DNA of 64,000 nucleotides from Sporobacter termitidis DSM 10068. Lineage in GTDB: Bacteria; Bacillota; Clostridia; Oscillospirales; Oscillospiraceae. The stretch is taken from NCBI RefSeq assembly GCF_900130065.1, contig NZ_FQXV01000001.1:340572-404571 (forward strand), given 5' to 3'. This document shows positions 35,892-45,199 of this stretch, piece by piece (within the stretch, counting starts at the first letter, position 1; every line of letters begins with the position of its first letter). The position numbers and the translations under genes were made by a program. The notes under the pieces are model-generated. The model searched no databases, was not told the DNA's origin, and saw nothing but the letters and a program-made list of their open reading frames with translations.

Positions 35892-37322
35892 CTACACGTT
35901 TATCTGCTCGTGCTCTTCGGTGCGCTCCGCTTCTTCGATGCGCTCTGTCTCTTCGGTGGTCTTTTTCTGCCGAGCCGCGATAATCTGCTTCCGCCTTTCT
36001 TCCATCCGGCGCTTCAATTCCCGGCGTTTTCTCCAGTCTTTGACGACAATCATGATATAACCGCCTGTCAGGAGCAGAAAGAGGACGAGGCCGAGCCAGA
36101 ACCAGACGCTGGACAGGGTTTTTGAAATCTGCCCCTTGATGTACGCCGGCTTGTCGAGCGGCACATCGCGTGCGGCGACAAGCTGGACCTTACCCCGGAC
36201 GGCATTATCCAGATAGACGGTCATTTCGCCCAGAACCGCGCCTTTTCTGACGGGCGCCGTCAGCGTCTCCCCCGCCTCCTGGTTGTAGATGACGATGTCC
36301 TTCCGGCAATCCGCCGCCTGCAGGTCGGTGGGCACAAGCGCCGAAACAGCCGCCGCCGGTTTGAGCTCGATGCTGTCAGCGCCGTTGGCCAGGTCGATTT
36401 TTTCCGTGGCGACGATATCGTCCCTGCCGACGAGGTCCTGCCAGACATATCCCGAAAAGCCCCAGTCCAAAAGGCGCCGGGCCTCGGTATAGCCCTGGTC
36501 CTCCGCCGTGCCGCTTTTTCCGTCCGCCGCGCCGGTGATGACGGAAATCAGTGTCATGTTTTTGTCTTTAGCACAGGAAATCAGGGTATAACTTCCATTG
36601 GAGACATCCGCCTTCCCCGCCGTACAGGTCCCGTAAAAATATTGGCTGTTGCCGAGCAGCATGAGGTCGGCGTTTTCAATAGTCCGTGCCTGCGCGGACC
36701 CGCCCTCGCCGGTCGTGTAAGCCGGCGTCCCGGAAAGGCGCATAAACATCTGATGCTCGGCGGCCTCATGAAAGATCAGGAACTGGTCCCAGGCCGTCGT
36801 ATACTGATCCGGGTCGTCCGAACCGCCGGGGCTTGTAAAATGCGTGCCTGTGCAGCCGAGGCCCGCGGCTTTTTCATTCATCTTTTCGGTAAAAGCGCCA
36901 ATGGAACCGGAGACGTGCTCGGCGATGATATTGCAGGCGTCCCCGGCGGACACGAGGCCGGCTATGTACATCAGGTCCTGAAAGCTCATCGTCTCTTCGG
37001 CGGCGAGGCTCAAGTCACCGCCGCTTTTACCGGCGGCGGCCACCGCCGTCTCCGACGCCTCCACGGTATCCGACAGCGCCACGCTGCCGTCTTCGACGGC
37101 CTCCACGGCCAAAAGCAGCGTCATGACCGCGGCGGTACCGCCCGCCGGAACCTTGGCGTCCTTGTTCTTCTCGTATAAGATCTGCCCGGTGCCCGATTCG
37201 ACGAGGAGCGCCGTTTCCGCCGTGAGATCCGGCTCATCAAGGGCCGACGCCGGAGGAAGCGCAAGCGCCGACATCGAGGTCAGCAGTATCAAAAATACGG
37301 TGAAAATATTAAATTTCCTCAT
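35892..37322 (-). CDS. DacF/PBP5-like protein with degenerate active site (pseudoenzyme)
   Basis: A 476-residue S11-type D-Ala-D-Ala carboxypeptidase homologue: signal peptide (1-28), the fold entry TAETALLVESGTGQILYEKN, a penicillin-binding domain to about 290, a PBP5 C-terminal beta domain, a transmembrane helix near 410-435 and a charged cytosolic tail. All three catalytic motifs are altered: the SxxK site reads PAGGTAAVMT (no Ser and no Lys), SxN reads SAGDACN, and KTG reads CTAGKAD. It thus should not hydrolyse peptidoglycan, though the fold is preserved. A structural or sensory cell-wall role is inferred. No frameshift; long intact frame argues against a pseudogene. Confidence 0.85.
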   Translation of the reverse strand: MRKFNIFTVFLILLTSMSALALPPASALDEPDLTAETALLVESGTGQILYEKNKDAKVPAGGTAAVMTLLLAVEAVEDGSVALSDTVEASETAVAAAGKSGGDLSLAAEETMSFQDLMYIAGLVSAGDACNIIAEHVSGSIGAFTEKMNEKAAGLGCTGTHFTSPGGSDDPDQYTTAWDQFLIFHEAAEHQMFMRLSGTPAYTTGEGGSAQARTIENADLMLLGNSQYFYGTCTAGKADVSNGSYTLISCAKDKNMTLISVITGAADGKSGTAEDQGYTEARRLLDWGFSGYVWQDLVGRDDIVATEKIDLANGADSIELKPAAAVSALVPTDLQAADCRKDIVIYNQEAGETLTAPVRKGAVLGEMTVYLDNAVRGKVQLVAARDVPLDKPAYIKGQISKTLSSVWFWLGLVLFLLLTGGYIMIVVKDWRKRRELKRRMEERRKQIIAARQKKTTEETERIEEAERTEEHEQINV

Positions 37323-37533
37323 ACATTTCTCCCGTATGGTATGATATAATAAATTCTAAGAATTCATTATATCGCATATCCGTGGCGTTTTTCGGATGTT
37401 TTTTCTGCAAAAACCGCCGGAATATTCGCCCGGTATGAGCTACATATGTCAGTATATCAAAGAATATGCCGCAATGGCAATCTTTCATCGTGATTTTTCA
37501 CAATTTCCCTTATCGGCAGAAAGAGAGACGGCG

Positions 37534-37944
37534 ATGAAAAATCTCAAAAAGGCGGAACTGGCGGTCATCGGCCTGACAATTCTCTGCCTTTGTTTCACAG
37601 CGGGCTATTTCGTTGGGAGAGGCTCGGGCGCCCATATTGTCTCCTTTGATACGCTGCCCACGGCCGCCGTCCCTTCCGTCAGCACGCCGCCGGCACCGGA
37701 CGCCGGACCCCCTGCAACTGCGGCAACCACCGCCGGCGCCGCCCGCGCGGACAAGCTCAACATCAATACAGCATCGGCCGCCGAGCTCGGCGCGCTGCCC
37801 GGGATCGGCCCGGTCCTCGCCCAGAGGATCATCGACTACAGGGCGCAGTTTGGCGGCTTTCAGAATATTGACCAATTCAAAGATATAGACGGCATCGGCG
37901 ATAAAAAGTTCGATGCGCTGGTGGATTTAATCACAGTCGATTGA
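37534..37944 (+). CDS. ComEA-like helix-hairpin-helix protein
   Basis: A 136-residue protein: an N-terminal membrane anchor (about 8-27), a Pro/Ala/Thr-rich linker (about 45-75) and a C-terminal helix-hairpin-helix domain, LNINTASAAELGALPGIGP...YRAQFGGFQNIDQFKDIDGIG. ComEA-type proteins bind double-stranded DNA outside the membrane in natural transformation. The SLBB domain of classical ComEA is missing and no comEC is nearby. ATG at 37534 chosen for the AAAGAGAG upstream and because the membrane anchor begins there. Confidence 0.82.
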   Translation: MKNLKKAELAVIGLTILCLCFTAGYFVGRGSGAHIVSFDTLPTAAVPSVSTPPAPDAGPPATAATTAGAARADKLNINTASAAELGALPGIGPVLAQRIIDYRAQFGGFQNIDQFKDIDGIGDKKFDALVDLITVD

Positions 37945-37953
37945 GGTGACAGA

Positions 37954-38634
37954 ATGAAAATACTTGTGGTGGATGATGAAAAGCTCCTTGTAAAGGGCAT
38001 TAAATTCAATCTTGAGACGGAGGGCTATCAGGTCGAGGTCGCCTATGACGGCGAAGAGGCCGTGGAGCTTGCGCGGAGCGGCAATTTCGATCTCATCATC
38101 CTCGACGTGATGATGCCGAAGCTTGACGGGCTGGAAGCCTGCATGCGCATCCGGGAATTTTCGACGGTGCCCGTCATCATGCTGACCGCGCGGGGCGAGG
38201 ACATGGATAAAATTCTCGGCTTCGAGTACGGCGCCGACGACTATGTGACGAAGCCGTTCAATATCGTGGAGCTGAAAGCCAGAATCCGTGCCCTTTTGCG
38301 CCGCTCGTCGCTTTTGAGCCAGACGGGCGGAGAGGCCTGCATCACCGTCGGCCATATCGTCATCGACACGGAGAAGCGGACGGCGAAAAACGACGGCGCG
38401 CCGGTGGAGCTCACAGCCAAGGAATTCGACCTCATCGAGCTGCTGGCCAAAAACCCGGACCGCGTTTTCAGCCGCGAAAATCTCCTGAACATCATCTGGG
38501 GCTACGATTACCAGGGCGATATCAGGACGGTGGACGTCCACGTACGGCGCCTGCGGGAAAAGCTTGAGAAAAACCCGGCCGAGCCGGAGCGCATCATGAC
38601 TAAGTGGGGAGTCGGTTACTATATCAAAGGATAA
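37954..38634 (+). CDS. OmpR/PhoB-family response regulator
   Basis: A 226-residue response regulator: ILVVDDEKLLVKG, phospho-acceptor Asp in LIILDVMMPKLDG, Lys in DDYVTKPFNIVEL, and a winged helix ending VDVHVRRLREKL...WGVGYYIKG. It resembles PhoB/WalR-type regulators. It begins nine bases after the ComEA-like gene and is followed by its sensor kinase; all three may be one unit. Confidence 0.94.
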   Translation: MKILVVDDEKLLVKGIKFNLETEGYQVEVAYDGEEAVELARSGNFDLIILDVMMPKLDGLEACMRIREFSTVPVIMLTARGEDMDKILGFEYGADDYVTKPFNIVELKARIRALLRRSSLLSQTGGEACITVGHIVIDTEKRTAKNDGAPVELTAKEFDLIELLAKNPDRVFSRENLLNIIWGYDYQGDIRTVDVHVRRLREKLEKNPAEPERIMTKWGVGYYIKG

Positions 38635-38653
38635 CGGCAGAAAACTGAAGTTT

Positions 38654-40069
38654 TTGAGCAGTATCAGGACGAAGTTTGCGCTGATGTATTTTTCGATCAT
38701 CGCGGTCGTCCTGATACTCATGAACACTTATTTTCTGACGCAGTCCCGCGACATCATCTTCCAGTCCAAAAAAAACTTTATAGAAACCCAGGCCTTTTTC
38801 ATCGCGTCGAACCTTTCCACCTCCTTCCCTACCAGCCTGTCTATTGACGGGGTATTTCAGGTTATGGACGCGCTGGACGTGACGGGCCTGACGCATATCA
38901 CCATCGTCGGTATCGACGGCAACGCCCTGTACGACAATAAAACCGGCAATGACAAGACAGACCCCAACTTCTTTTCCGACAGCGTGAATCAGTCGCTGGC
39001 CGGCAACGACGTTTTTTCTTCCAGCTTCTCCGACGGCGCCTTTTCAAGCAGCGCCTTCACCCCTGTCAGCAAGGACGGCGGCGCTCCCATCGGCGTCGTT
39101 TACGTCCATGAATACGACACGGAGCAGGGCCAGATTCTCCTGCGGCTCCAATCGACGATCCAGAATATCTCGCTCGTCATCGCGCTGCTCTCCGTCATTA
39201 TGGTGGGCTTTGTCACCTGGACCATCATGCACCGCATCACCTCCATTCTCAAGGCGATCGAATCGGTGCGCGAGGGCGAATACAACTACAGGATTCAGGT
39301 GCGCGGCAACGACGAGCTGGCGCTTTTGGGCGATGAATTCAACAGCCTCACGGACAGGCTGCGGGAGACGGAGGAGATCCGCCGCCGCTTTGTGGCCGAC
39401 GCGTCCCACGAGCTCAAGACACCCCTGGCGTCGATCCGGCTTTTGAGCGACAGCATCCTGCAAAACGAGGGCATCGACACGGACACCGTCCAAGAATTCG
39501 TCAGCGACATCGGCACGGAAGCCGAACGGCTGTCAAGGACGACGGAAAAGCTCATGAGCCTCACCAGGCTCGACGCCAATATCGTCACGGCGAGGGAAAC
39601 CGTCGACGTCCGCTCCGTCATCACAAGCACGATGCGGATGCTCAATCCCCTGGCGGAGAGCCGGGGGCTCAAGCTGGACGCCAAGCTCGACGGCGGCTGC
39701 TTCGTCTACTCCACCGAGGACGACATCTATCAGATCGTCTTCAATCTTGTGGAAAACGCCATCAAATATAATCTGCCGGGCGGCAGCGTCACGGTCACGC
39801 TGACGCGCGAGGAATCCGAGATTCTTTTGACCGTCGACGACACCGGCATCGGCGTTCCGGAGCCCGACCTGCCGTATATCTTCGACAGGTTCTACCGCGT
39901 GGACAAGGCGCGCTCCCGCGCCTCCGGCGGCAGCGGCCTCGGTCTGTCCATCGTGCGCGCCACCGTACAGGAAAACAACGGCACGATCACCGCGCAGCGC
40001 CGCGAGAGCGGCGGCATGCGCTTCGAGGTCATCTTCCCGCTGTACGTATCCCCCCAAACCGACGCGTAA
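38654..40069 (+). CDS. Sensor histidine kinase (PhoR/WalK-like)
   Basis: A 471-residue membrane kinase: transmembrane helix near 8-28, an extracytoplasmic domain of about 140 residues, a second transmembrane helix near 172-193, HAMP (ITSILKAIESVREGEYN), H box DASHELKTPLASIRLL, N box LVENAIKYNLPGGS, G1 VDDTGIGVPE and G2 GGSGLGLSIVRA. The start is uncertain: TTG at 38654, or a CTG three codons earlier. It is paired with the regulator at 37954. Confidence 0.93.
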   Translation: MSSIRTKFALMYFSIIAVVLILMNTYFLTQSRDIIFQSKKNFIETQAFFIASNLSTSFPTSLSIDGVFQVMDALDVTGLTHITIVGIDGNALYDNKTGNDKTDPNFFSDSVNQSLAGNDVFSSSFSDGAFSSSAFTPVSKDGGAPIGVVYVHEYDTEQGQILLRLQSTIQNISLVIALLSVIMVGFVTWTIMHRITSILKAIESVREGEYNYRIQVRGNDELALLGDEFNSLTDRLRETEEIRRRFVADASHELKTPLASIRLLSDSILQNEGIDTDTVQEFVSDIGTEAERLSRTTEKLMSLTRLDANIVTARETVDVRSVITSTMRMLNPLAESRGLKLDAKLDGGCFVYSTEDDIYQIVFNLVENAIKYNLPGGSVTVTLTREESEILLTVDDTGIGVPEPDLPYIFDRFYRVDKARSRASGGSGLGLSIVRATVQENNGTITAQRRESGGMRFEVIFPLYVSPQTDA

Positions 40070-40111
40070 TAGCCCTGCATCCCGGCGCAAGCACCTTGCT
40101 CGATTAGATGC

Positions 40112-40145
40112 AAAAAAGCCTGTAACTTTAGACAGTTACAGACTT
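40112..40145 (-). terminator. Terminator of tRNA-Gln
   Basis: CTGTAAC (40120-40126) and GTTACAG (40135-40141), extended by AAG/CTT with one mismatch; on the minus strand a run of six T follows (complement of 40112-40117). It also lies behind the convergent kinase gene. Confidence 0.75.
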
Positions 40146-40151
40146 TCTTCA

Positions 40152-40225
40152 TGGCAGCGGGAGAAGGATTCGAACCCTCACAAACAGAGTCAGAGTCTGT
40201 CGTGCTACCTTTACACAATCCCGCT
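40152..40225 (-). tRNA. tRNA-Gln (CTG)
   Basis: A 74-nt tRNA with encoded CCA. Acceptor AGCGGGA pairs with TCCCGCT, the anticodon arm reads ACAGA-CTCTGAC-TCTGT with anticodon CTG, and the T-arm is AGGGTTCGAATCCTT. It decodes CAG. Confidence 0.95.
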
Positions 40226-40275
40226 ATATTTTGGATGAATGACTCAGCAGAACTGAATTATAGCGTCTTTCATCC

Positions 40276-40645
40276 GTGTTGTCAAGATGTTTTTATGTCA
40301 CCGTACAAGAAATTATTCTGAGGGCTATCGTTTGGTCCTGGAGGCTTCCGAGGCACGGGAGCCATGCCCGGAATCCGGGCTGTTCCATGCTTTACCAATT
40401 GACATGGCCTGTCCTGATTGGTAAAATAGCCGGGTGCCCGGTGAGGGCATTTGCGTCGCCGCGGTGCGGCTCCCGGCAAAGGCGCCACTGTCAATGTGAC
40501 CGCCTGCATGCCTCGAATATGTGAGACATGACGAATTTGAGCAAGGCGCATTAAAGCACTTGATTTTTTGCCGTCCCAAAGCCATAATGTATATCCGACA
40601 GCAAAGGTGCTGCAAATCTGTACCAGATTTGCAGCCTTTTATTGT
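40276..40645 (+). other. Structured non-coding region with terminal hairpin
   Basis: No gene is supported here. The stretch is GC-rich against an AT-rich flank and holds several inverted repeats: GCCCGG/CCGGGC near 40369-40380, TTTACCAAT (40391-40399) with ATTGGTAAA (40417-40425), and a terminator-like hairpin GCTGCAAATCTG (40609-40620) with CAGATTTGCAGC (40624-40635) followed by CTTTTATT. This would suit a small RNA on the plus strand of about 300 nt. It matches none of the common RNAs I know (RNase P, tmRNA, SRP, 6S). Confidence 0.4.
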
Positions 40646-41067
40646 GATTATAGACATATATATTCATTTCTCAGAACTTTTGCCATGTGTTTTAGATAAT
40701 TTTTTTCAAATATACTAAAAAATGATGTCGAAATACAAAAATATACATTGTAAGATTCCTTCTGCGGTTATATAATAAATAACCATAAAATCGGGGAAAA
40801 TCAGTCGGTAATTTGTGCAAAGCGAATTAATGATTTACTCCACTAAAGTTTAAGCAAAATTTAGGAAGTGAAGTTGTGTCGAAATACAAAGCAAATCGAA
40901 TATCTCCGGCTCCATGCACCGTACTGCCGAAAACCTCCATCACATCTATACGGATGAACACCGCTCCAGGCGGTCATTCTATGAGTGAAAAAGCGCCGCC
41001 GCTGCGCCCGGTTTTGCCCGTATGCAGGCAGACAGGCTTGCCGGCAACAGTAAGGGAGAGTTGATGT
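40646..41067 (+). other. Upstream region of the opp operon
   Basis: An AT-rich leader of about 420 bases before oppB. A 14-base direct repeat TGTCGAAATACAAA occurs near 40726 and 40877. A 62-codon frame with GTG start (40876-41064) has AGGAAGTG in front and ends three bases before oppB, but its peptide has no recognisable features; it might be a leader peptide. No riboswitch class was recognised. Confidence 0.4.
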
Positions 41068-41985
41068 ATGGCAAAATACATTATCAAAAGGGTCATACTT
41101 GCCGTAGTGACGGTTTTCGTGGTAGCGACCATCACCTTTTTCCTGATGAATCTGGTGCCCGGCGGTCCTTTCATTACAGAAAAATCCATCAGCGTGCAGG
41201 CACAGGAGGCCCTCAAGGAGAAATTCGGGCTAGACAAGCCGCTGATTGTTCAGTATAAGAATTACATGCTCAGCATACTCCAAGGTGACTTCGGCCTGAG
41301 CTTAAGGCAGCGCGGCCGCACCGTCTCCGATATTATCGGCAGCAGGTTCCCCATCTCCGCCAGGCTTGGCGGCATCTCCATGGTTGTCGCCGTGGTGATC
41401 GGGGTCCCCCTGGGCAGCGTTGCCGCTTTAAACCGCGGAAAGTGGGGCGACAAGGTGATCACCGTGATCGCCACCTGCGGCGCCGCGTTCCCCAGCTTTG
41501 TCATTTGCACTGTGGGAATGTACATATTCGGCGTCCATCTGGGGTGGCTGCCGACCATGGGCCTGACGGCGCCGGCCAACTACATCCTGCCGGTATTCGC
41601 GCTCTCCTTTTACCCAATGGCCTATATTACGCGGCTCATGCGCTCCTCAATGCTGGACGTCATCGGTCAGGACTATATGCGCACTGCCCGCGCCAAAGGC
41701 CTCTCTCAGGCCAACCGCCTGTTCAGGCAGGCGCTGCGCAACGCCATCCTTCCCGTCATCACCTATGTCGGCCCGATGCTGGCTTATCTGCTGGCCGGCA
41801 CCTTCGTCGTGGAAAAGATTTTTGTGATTCCCGGCCTGGGCGGCCAATTCGTCAGCTCCATCCTGAACCGTGACTATACCGTTATCATGGGCACCACGAT
41901 CTTCCTGGCCACGCTCGTTATTGTGATAAATGCGCTGGTGGACATTGCCTACAAGTTCATTGACCCGCGCGTCCAGCTGAAGTGA
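41068..41985 (+). CDS. oppB: Oligopeptide ABC transporter permease OppB
   Basis: A 305-residue inner-membrane permease with six predicted membrane helices. It begins with the typical OppB/DppB N-terminal helix (IIKRVILAVVTVFVV, then FLMNLVPGGPF) and has the EAA loop MRSSMLDVIGQDYMRTARAKGL that docks on the ATPases. AAGGGAGAG stands before the ATG. First gene of an oppBCDF-A operon importing peptides or related solutes. Confidence 0.95.
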   Translation: MAKYIIKRVILAVVTVFVVATITFFLMNLVPGGPFITEKSISVQAQEALKEKFGLDKPLIVQYKNYMLSILQGDFGLSLRQRGRTVSDIIGSRFPISARLGGISMVVAVVIGVPLGSVAALNRGKWGDKVITVIATCGAAFPSFVICTVGMYIFGVHLGWLPTMGLTAPANYILPVFALSFYPMAYITRLMRSSMLDVIGQDYMRTARAKGLSQANRLFRQALRNAILPVITYVGPMLAYLLAGTFVVEKIFVIPGLGGQFVSSILNRDYTVIMGTTIFLATLVIVINALVDIAYKFIDPRVQLK

Positions 41986-41998
41986 GGAGAACAGAACA

Positions 41999-43042
41999 AT
42001 GACTAAAAAAAATCCGTTGAGCCTTCAGCTGAAGGTTGAAGATTTTCTGCCCGCCACTGATGCGGAAAAGCAAAGCCTTGTGCAGATGCGCCCCGGCGTC
42101 AGCTTCTGGAAGGACGCCATGCGCCGCCTGTCAAAGAACAAGGTCGCGATGGTGAGCCTGGCGGTTATCGTGATCATCATGCTCTTCTCCTTTGTCGTCC
42201 CCAGCCTTTATCCTTATAAATACGAGCAGCAGGTCAAGGGCTCGGAGAATCTCTATCCCCTGAAATATTCCCAGCAGGAGCAGGCCCGCATCGACGCCGG
42301 CGAAAAAGTGTTCCCTCACGTTCTCGGTACGGACGACCTGGGACGCGATTACGCCGTCCGCGTGATGATGGGCAGCCGCATTTCCCTCTTGGTGGGCCTG
42401 ATCGCCTCCGCCCTCATTCTGATCATCGGCTCTATTTACGGCGCCGTGGCCGGCTTCTTCGGCGGCTGGGCGGACATGATCATGATGCGTATCGTGGATA
42501 TCATCTACACCGTCCCCGATATCCTGATGATCATCCTCATTTCCTTCGCCATCAGCGAGCCTATGAAAAACCTGGCCAATCAGCCGGGCTTCCATTGGAT
42601 TCAGACGGTCGGCGTCAACCTCATCAGTATCTTCCTGGTGTTCGCCTTGCTGTATTGGGTGGGCATGGCCCGTATCGTCCGCAGTCAGGTGCTCACGCTC
42701 AAGCAGAACGAATTCGTCACGGCCGCCAGAGCGTTGGGCGCCAGCAGCGGCCGCATCATTGGCCGGCACCTTCTCACCAACTGTATCGGTATTCTGATCG
42801 TCACGACGACGCTGCAGATTCCCTCCGCCATTTTCACCGAGAGCTTTCTGAGCTTTCTGGGTCTGGGCGTGGCCATCCCCATGCCCTCCCTGGGCTCCCT
42901 GGCCAGCGACGCGCTGAACGGCCTGACGTCGTATCCCTACCGGCTGCTGGCCCCAGCCCTGCTTATCAGCCTTATCATTCTCAGCTTTAACCTGTTTGGC
43001 GACGGCTTGCGGGATGCGTTTGATCCCAAGCTGAAGCACTAG
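41999..43042 (+). CDS. oppC: Oligopeptide ABC transporter permease OppC
   Basis: A 347-residue permease with a cytosolic N-terminal extension, a first helix near 50-70, the OppC signature HVLGTDDLGRDYAVRVMMGSR... and an EAA loop around EFVTAARALGASSGRIIGRH. It forms the membrane channel with OppB. It starts 13 bases after oppB with GAGGAG. Confidence 0.95.
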   Translation: MTKKNPLSLQLKVEDFLPATDAEKQSLVQMRPGVSFWKDAMRRLSKNKVAMVSLAVIVIIMLFSFVVPSLYPYKYEQQVKGSENLYPLKYSQQEQARIDAGEKVFPHVLGTDDLGRDYAVRVMMGSRISLLVGLIASALILIIGSIYGAVAGFFGGWADMIMMRIVDIIYTVPDILMIILISFAISEPMKNLANQPGFHWIQTVGVNLISIFLVFALLYWVGMARIVRSQVLTLKQNEFVTAARALGASSGRIIGRHLLTNCIGILIVTTTLQIPSAIFTESFLSFLGLGVAIPMPSLGSLASDALNGLTSYPYRLLAPALLISLIILSFNLFGDGLRDAFDPKLKH

Positions 43043-43059
43043 AAAGGAGGACACACGCA

Positions 43060-44067
43060 ATGAACAACGATTATTTGGTTGATATCCAGGACGAGCGGCT
43101 GTCCTTCTTTACCCCGGCGGGTGAGGTCAAGGCCCTGGGCGGCGTATCGATGTATGTCCGCGAGGGCGAGGTACTGGGCATCGTGGGCGAGAGCGGCTCG
43201 GGCAAATCCGTCACCGCTTACAGCCTGATGGGCCTGACGGCGCACCCCGGCAAGCTTGTGGGCGGCGACCTCTATTTCAACGGGCACCACATCAACGGCA
43301 TGAATGAACGCGAAATGCGGAAAATGCGGGGCAACGAGGTGTCCATCATCTTTCAGGACCCCATGACAAGCCTCAACCCGGTCTACACCATCGGCAGGCA
43401 GATCCGCGAGGTCATCCTGCTGCACACCGATAAAAACAGGCAGCAGGCCAACGACCGCGCCCGGGAGCTTTTGCGCCTGGTCGGCATCAACGAGCCCGAC
43501 AAGCGGCTGAAGCAGTATCCCCACGAGCTGTCCGGCGGCATGCGTCAGCGTGTGATGATCGCCATCGCCCTGGCCTGCGAGCCGAAGCTGCTGATCGCCG
43601 ACGAGCCCACCACCGCCCTGGACGTGACGATTCAGGCGCAGATTCTGGAGCTGATGATGGATCTGAAGAAACAGCTGAACATGTCCATTATCCTCATCAC
43701 GCACGATCTGGGCGTCGTGGCCGGCATGTGCGACCGCATCGCCGTCATGTACGCCGGCAAGGTGGTGGAAAGCGGCACTACCGACGAGATTTTTTATAAC
43801 CCGTCTCATGAATACACAAAGGGCCTTTTACAGAGCGTTCCCAATTTAAACGATCGCGACCATAAACGGCTGGTGCCGATCGAGGGCCTTCCGGTAGACA
43901 TGCTCAACCCGCCGGCCGGCTGCCCCTTCGCGCCGCGCTGCCGCTCCTGCATGAAAATTTGCCTGGAACGCATGCCGGAGTACACCCAGCTGGAAGGCGC
44001 GCATTACAGCGCGTGCTGGCTTCTGGACAAGGCGAAATTTGAAAGCCAGGGAAAGGCGCAGTCGTAA
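43060..44067 (+). CDS. oppD: Oligopeptide ABC transporter ATPase OppD
   Basis: A 335-residue ABC ATPase: Walker [11 protein letters not shown]-loop [12 protein letters not shown], signature [12 protein letters not shown], Walker [14 protein letters not shown]-loop ITHDLG, and the C-terminal Opp domain with [14 protein letters not shown]. The cysteine-rich tail can bind an iron-sulphur cluster in this family. The stop overlaps the oppF start by one base. Confidence 0.96.
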   Translation: MNNDYLVDIQDERLSFFTPAGEVKALGGVSMYVREGEVLGIVGESGSGKSVTAYSLMGLTAHPGKLVGGDLYFNGHHINGMNEREMRKMRGNEVSIIFQDPMTSLNPVYTIGRQIREVILLHTDKNRQQANDRARELLRLVGINEPDKRLKQYPHELSGGMRQRVMIAIALACEPKLLIADEPTTALDVTIQAQILELMMDLKKQLNMSIILITHDLGVVAGMCDRIAVMYAGKVVESGTTDEIFYNPSHEYTKGLLQSVPNLNDRDHKRLVPIEGLPVDMLNPPAGCPFAPRCRSCMKICLERMPEYTQLEGAHYSACWLLDKAKFESQGKAQS

Positions 44068-45044
44068 TGGAAGATAAAAAACTTGTTGAAGTACGGCATC
44101 TGCAGCAGTACTTCCCCGTCAGAGGCGGGAAACTGTTCGAAAAGAAAGTCGTCAAGGCCGTGGACGATGTGTCTTTTTATATCAATAAGGGCGAAACGCT
44201 GGGCCTTGTCGGAGAGTCCGGCTGCGGCAAAACGACCACCGGCCGGACCTTGCTGCGTCTCCATGAGCCCACCGGCGGCAATATCATTTACGACGGACAG
44301 GACATCACGCATGTCAATATGCTGCCCTACCGGCGGAAAATGCAGATCGTGTTCCAGGACCCCTACGCCAGCCTGGACCCTCGCATGACGGTGGGCGACA
44401 TTGTCGGCGAGGCGATCGACATCCATAAGCTGGCCTCCGGCGCTCAGGAGCGGCGCGACCGGATCGTGGAGCTTTTGAGCCTGGTCGGCCTCAACACGGA
44501 GCACGCCAACCGCTACCCGCACGAATTTTCAGGCGGCCAGCGCCAGCGGGTCGGCATTGCCCGGGCCCTGGCCGTAAACCCCGAGTTCATCGTCTGCGAC
44601 GAGCCCATCTCCGCACTGGACGTCTCCATTCAGGCTCAGGTGGTCAATATGTTTGAAGAGCTGCAGGAGCGCCTGGGACTGACCTATTTGTTTATCGCCC
44701 ACAACCTGAGCGTGGTAAAGCATATATCCAACAGGATCGGCGTCATGTACCTGGGCAAGCTGGTGGAGCTGGCGGACAGCTATGAGCTGACCTTCCACAG
44801 CGTGCATCCATATACCCGCAGCCTGATCTCCGCGATCCCGATTGCGGACCCCAAGACCTCCCGCAGCACCCAGCGCATCGTGCTGGAGGGCGACGTGCCC
44901 AGTCCGGTGGACCCCCCGTCGGGCTGCCGCTTCCGCACCCGCTGCCCCTACGCCGACGAGGTCTGCGCCGCCGTGGAGCCCGAGTTCCGGGAGGTTTCCT
45001 CCGGCCACTTTGCCGCCTGTCACCACTTGGACCGGGTGCAATGA
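44067..45044 (+). CDS. oppF: Oligopeptide ABC transporter ATPase OppF
   Basis: A 325-residue ABC ATPase: [13 protein letters not shown] at the N-terminus as usual for OppF, Walker [22 protein letters not shown], signature [12 protein letters not shown], Walker [14 protein letters not shown]-loop [10 protein letters not shown] and [14 protein letters not shown] in the C-terminal domain. It works as a heterodimer with OppD. Confidence 0.96.
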   Translation: MEDKKLVEVRHLQQYFPVRGGKLFEKKVVKAVDDVSFYINKGETLGLVGESGCGKTTTGRTLLRLHEPTGGNIIYDGQDITHVNMLPYRRKMQIVFQDPYASLDPRMTVGDIVGEAIDIHKLASGAQERRDRIVELLSLVGLNTEHANRYPHEFSGGQRQRVGIARALAVNPEFIVCDEPISALDVSIQAQVVNMFEELQERLGLTYLFIAHNLSVVKHISNRIGVMYLGKLVELADSYELTFHSVHPYTRSLISAIPIADPKTSRSTQRIVLEGDVPSPVDPPSGCRFRTRCPYADEVCAAVEPEFREVSSGHFAACHHLDRVQ

Positions 45045-45199
45045 ACCGTCCTTTCCTTCCCGGCGCCGATGTTTTACGGCACAGTCCCCATAAAACGACA
45101 GGCACTGCCGGAAAAAAGGAGTAATCTGTTGATAATCACCGTGGGAAAAGGCACACGGCGAATATAAATAAAAGAGGAATATACAAGGAGGAATAGCTA

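Noticed and set aside
40325-40420. tRNA-like sequence on the minus strand ending GGACCA
   Set aside because: No standard T-arm, wrong anticodon loop size and no matching acceptor stem; treated only as structured sequence.
40876-41064. 62-codon ORF before oppB as a separate gene
   Set aside because: It has a ribosome-like site but no recognisable protein features; mentioned only as a possible leader.
42131-43060. 309-codon minus-strand open frame opposite oppC
   Set aside because: Antisense shadow with low-complexity His/Asp/Gly composition; oppC is certain.
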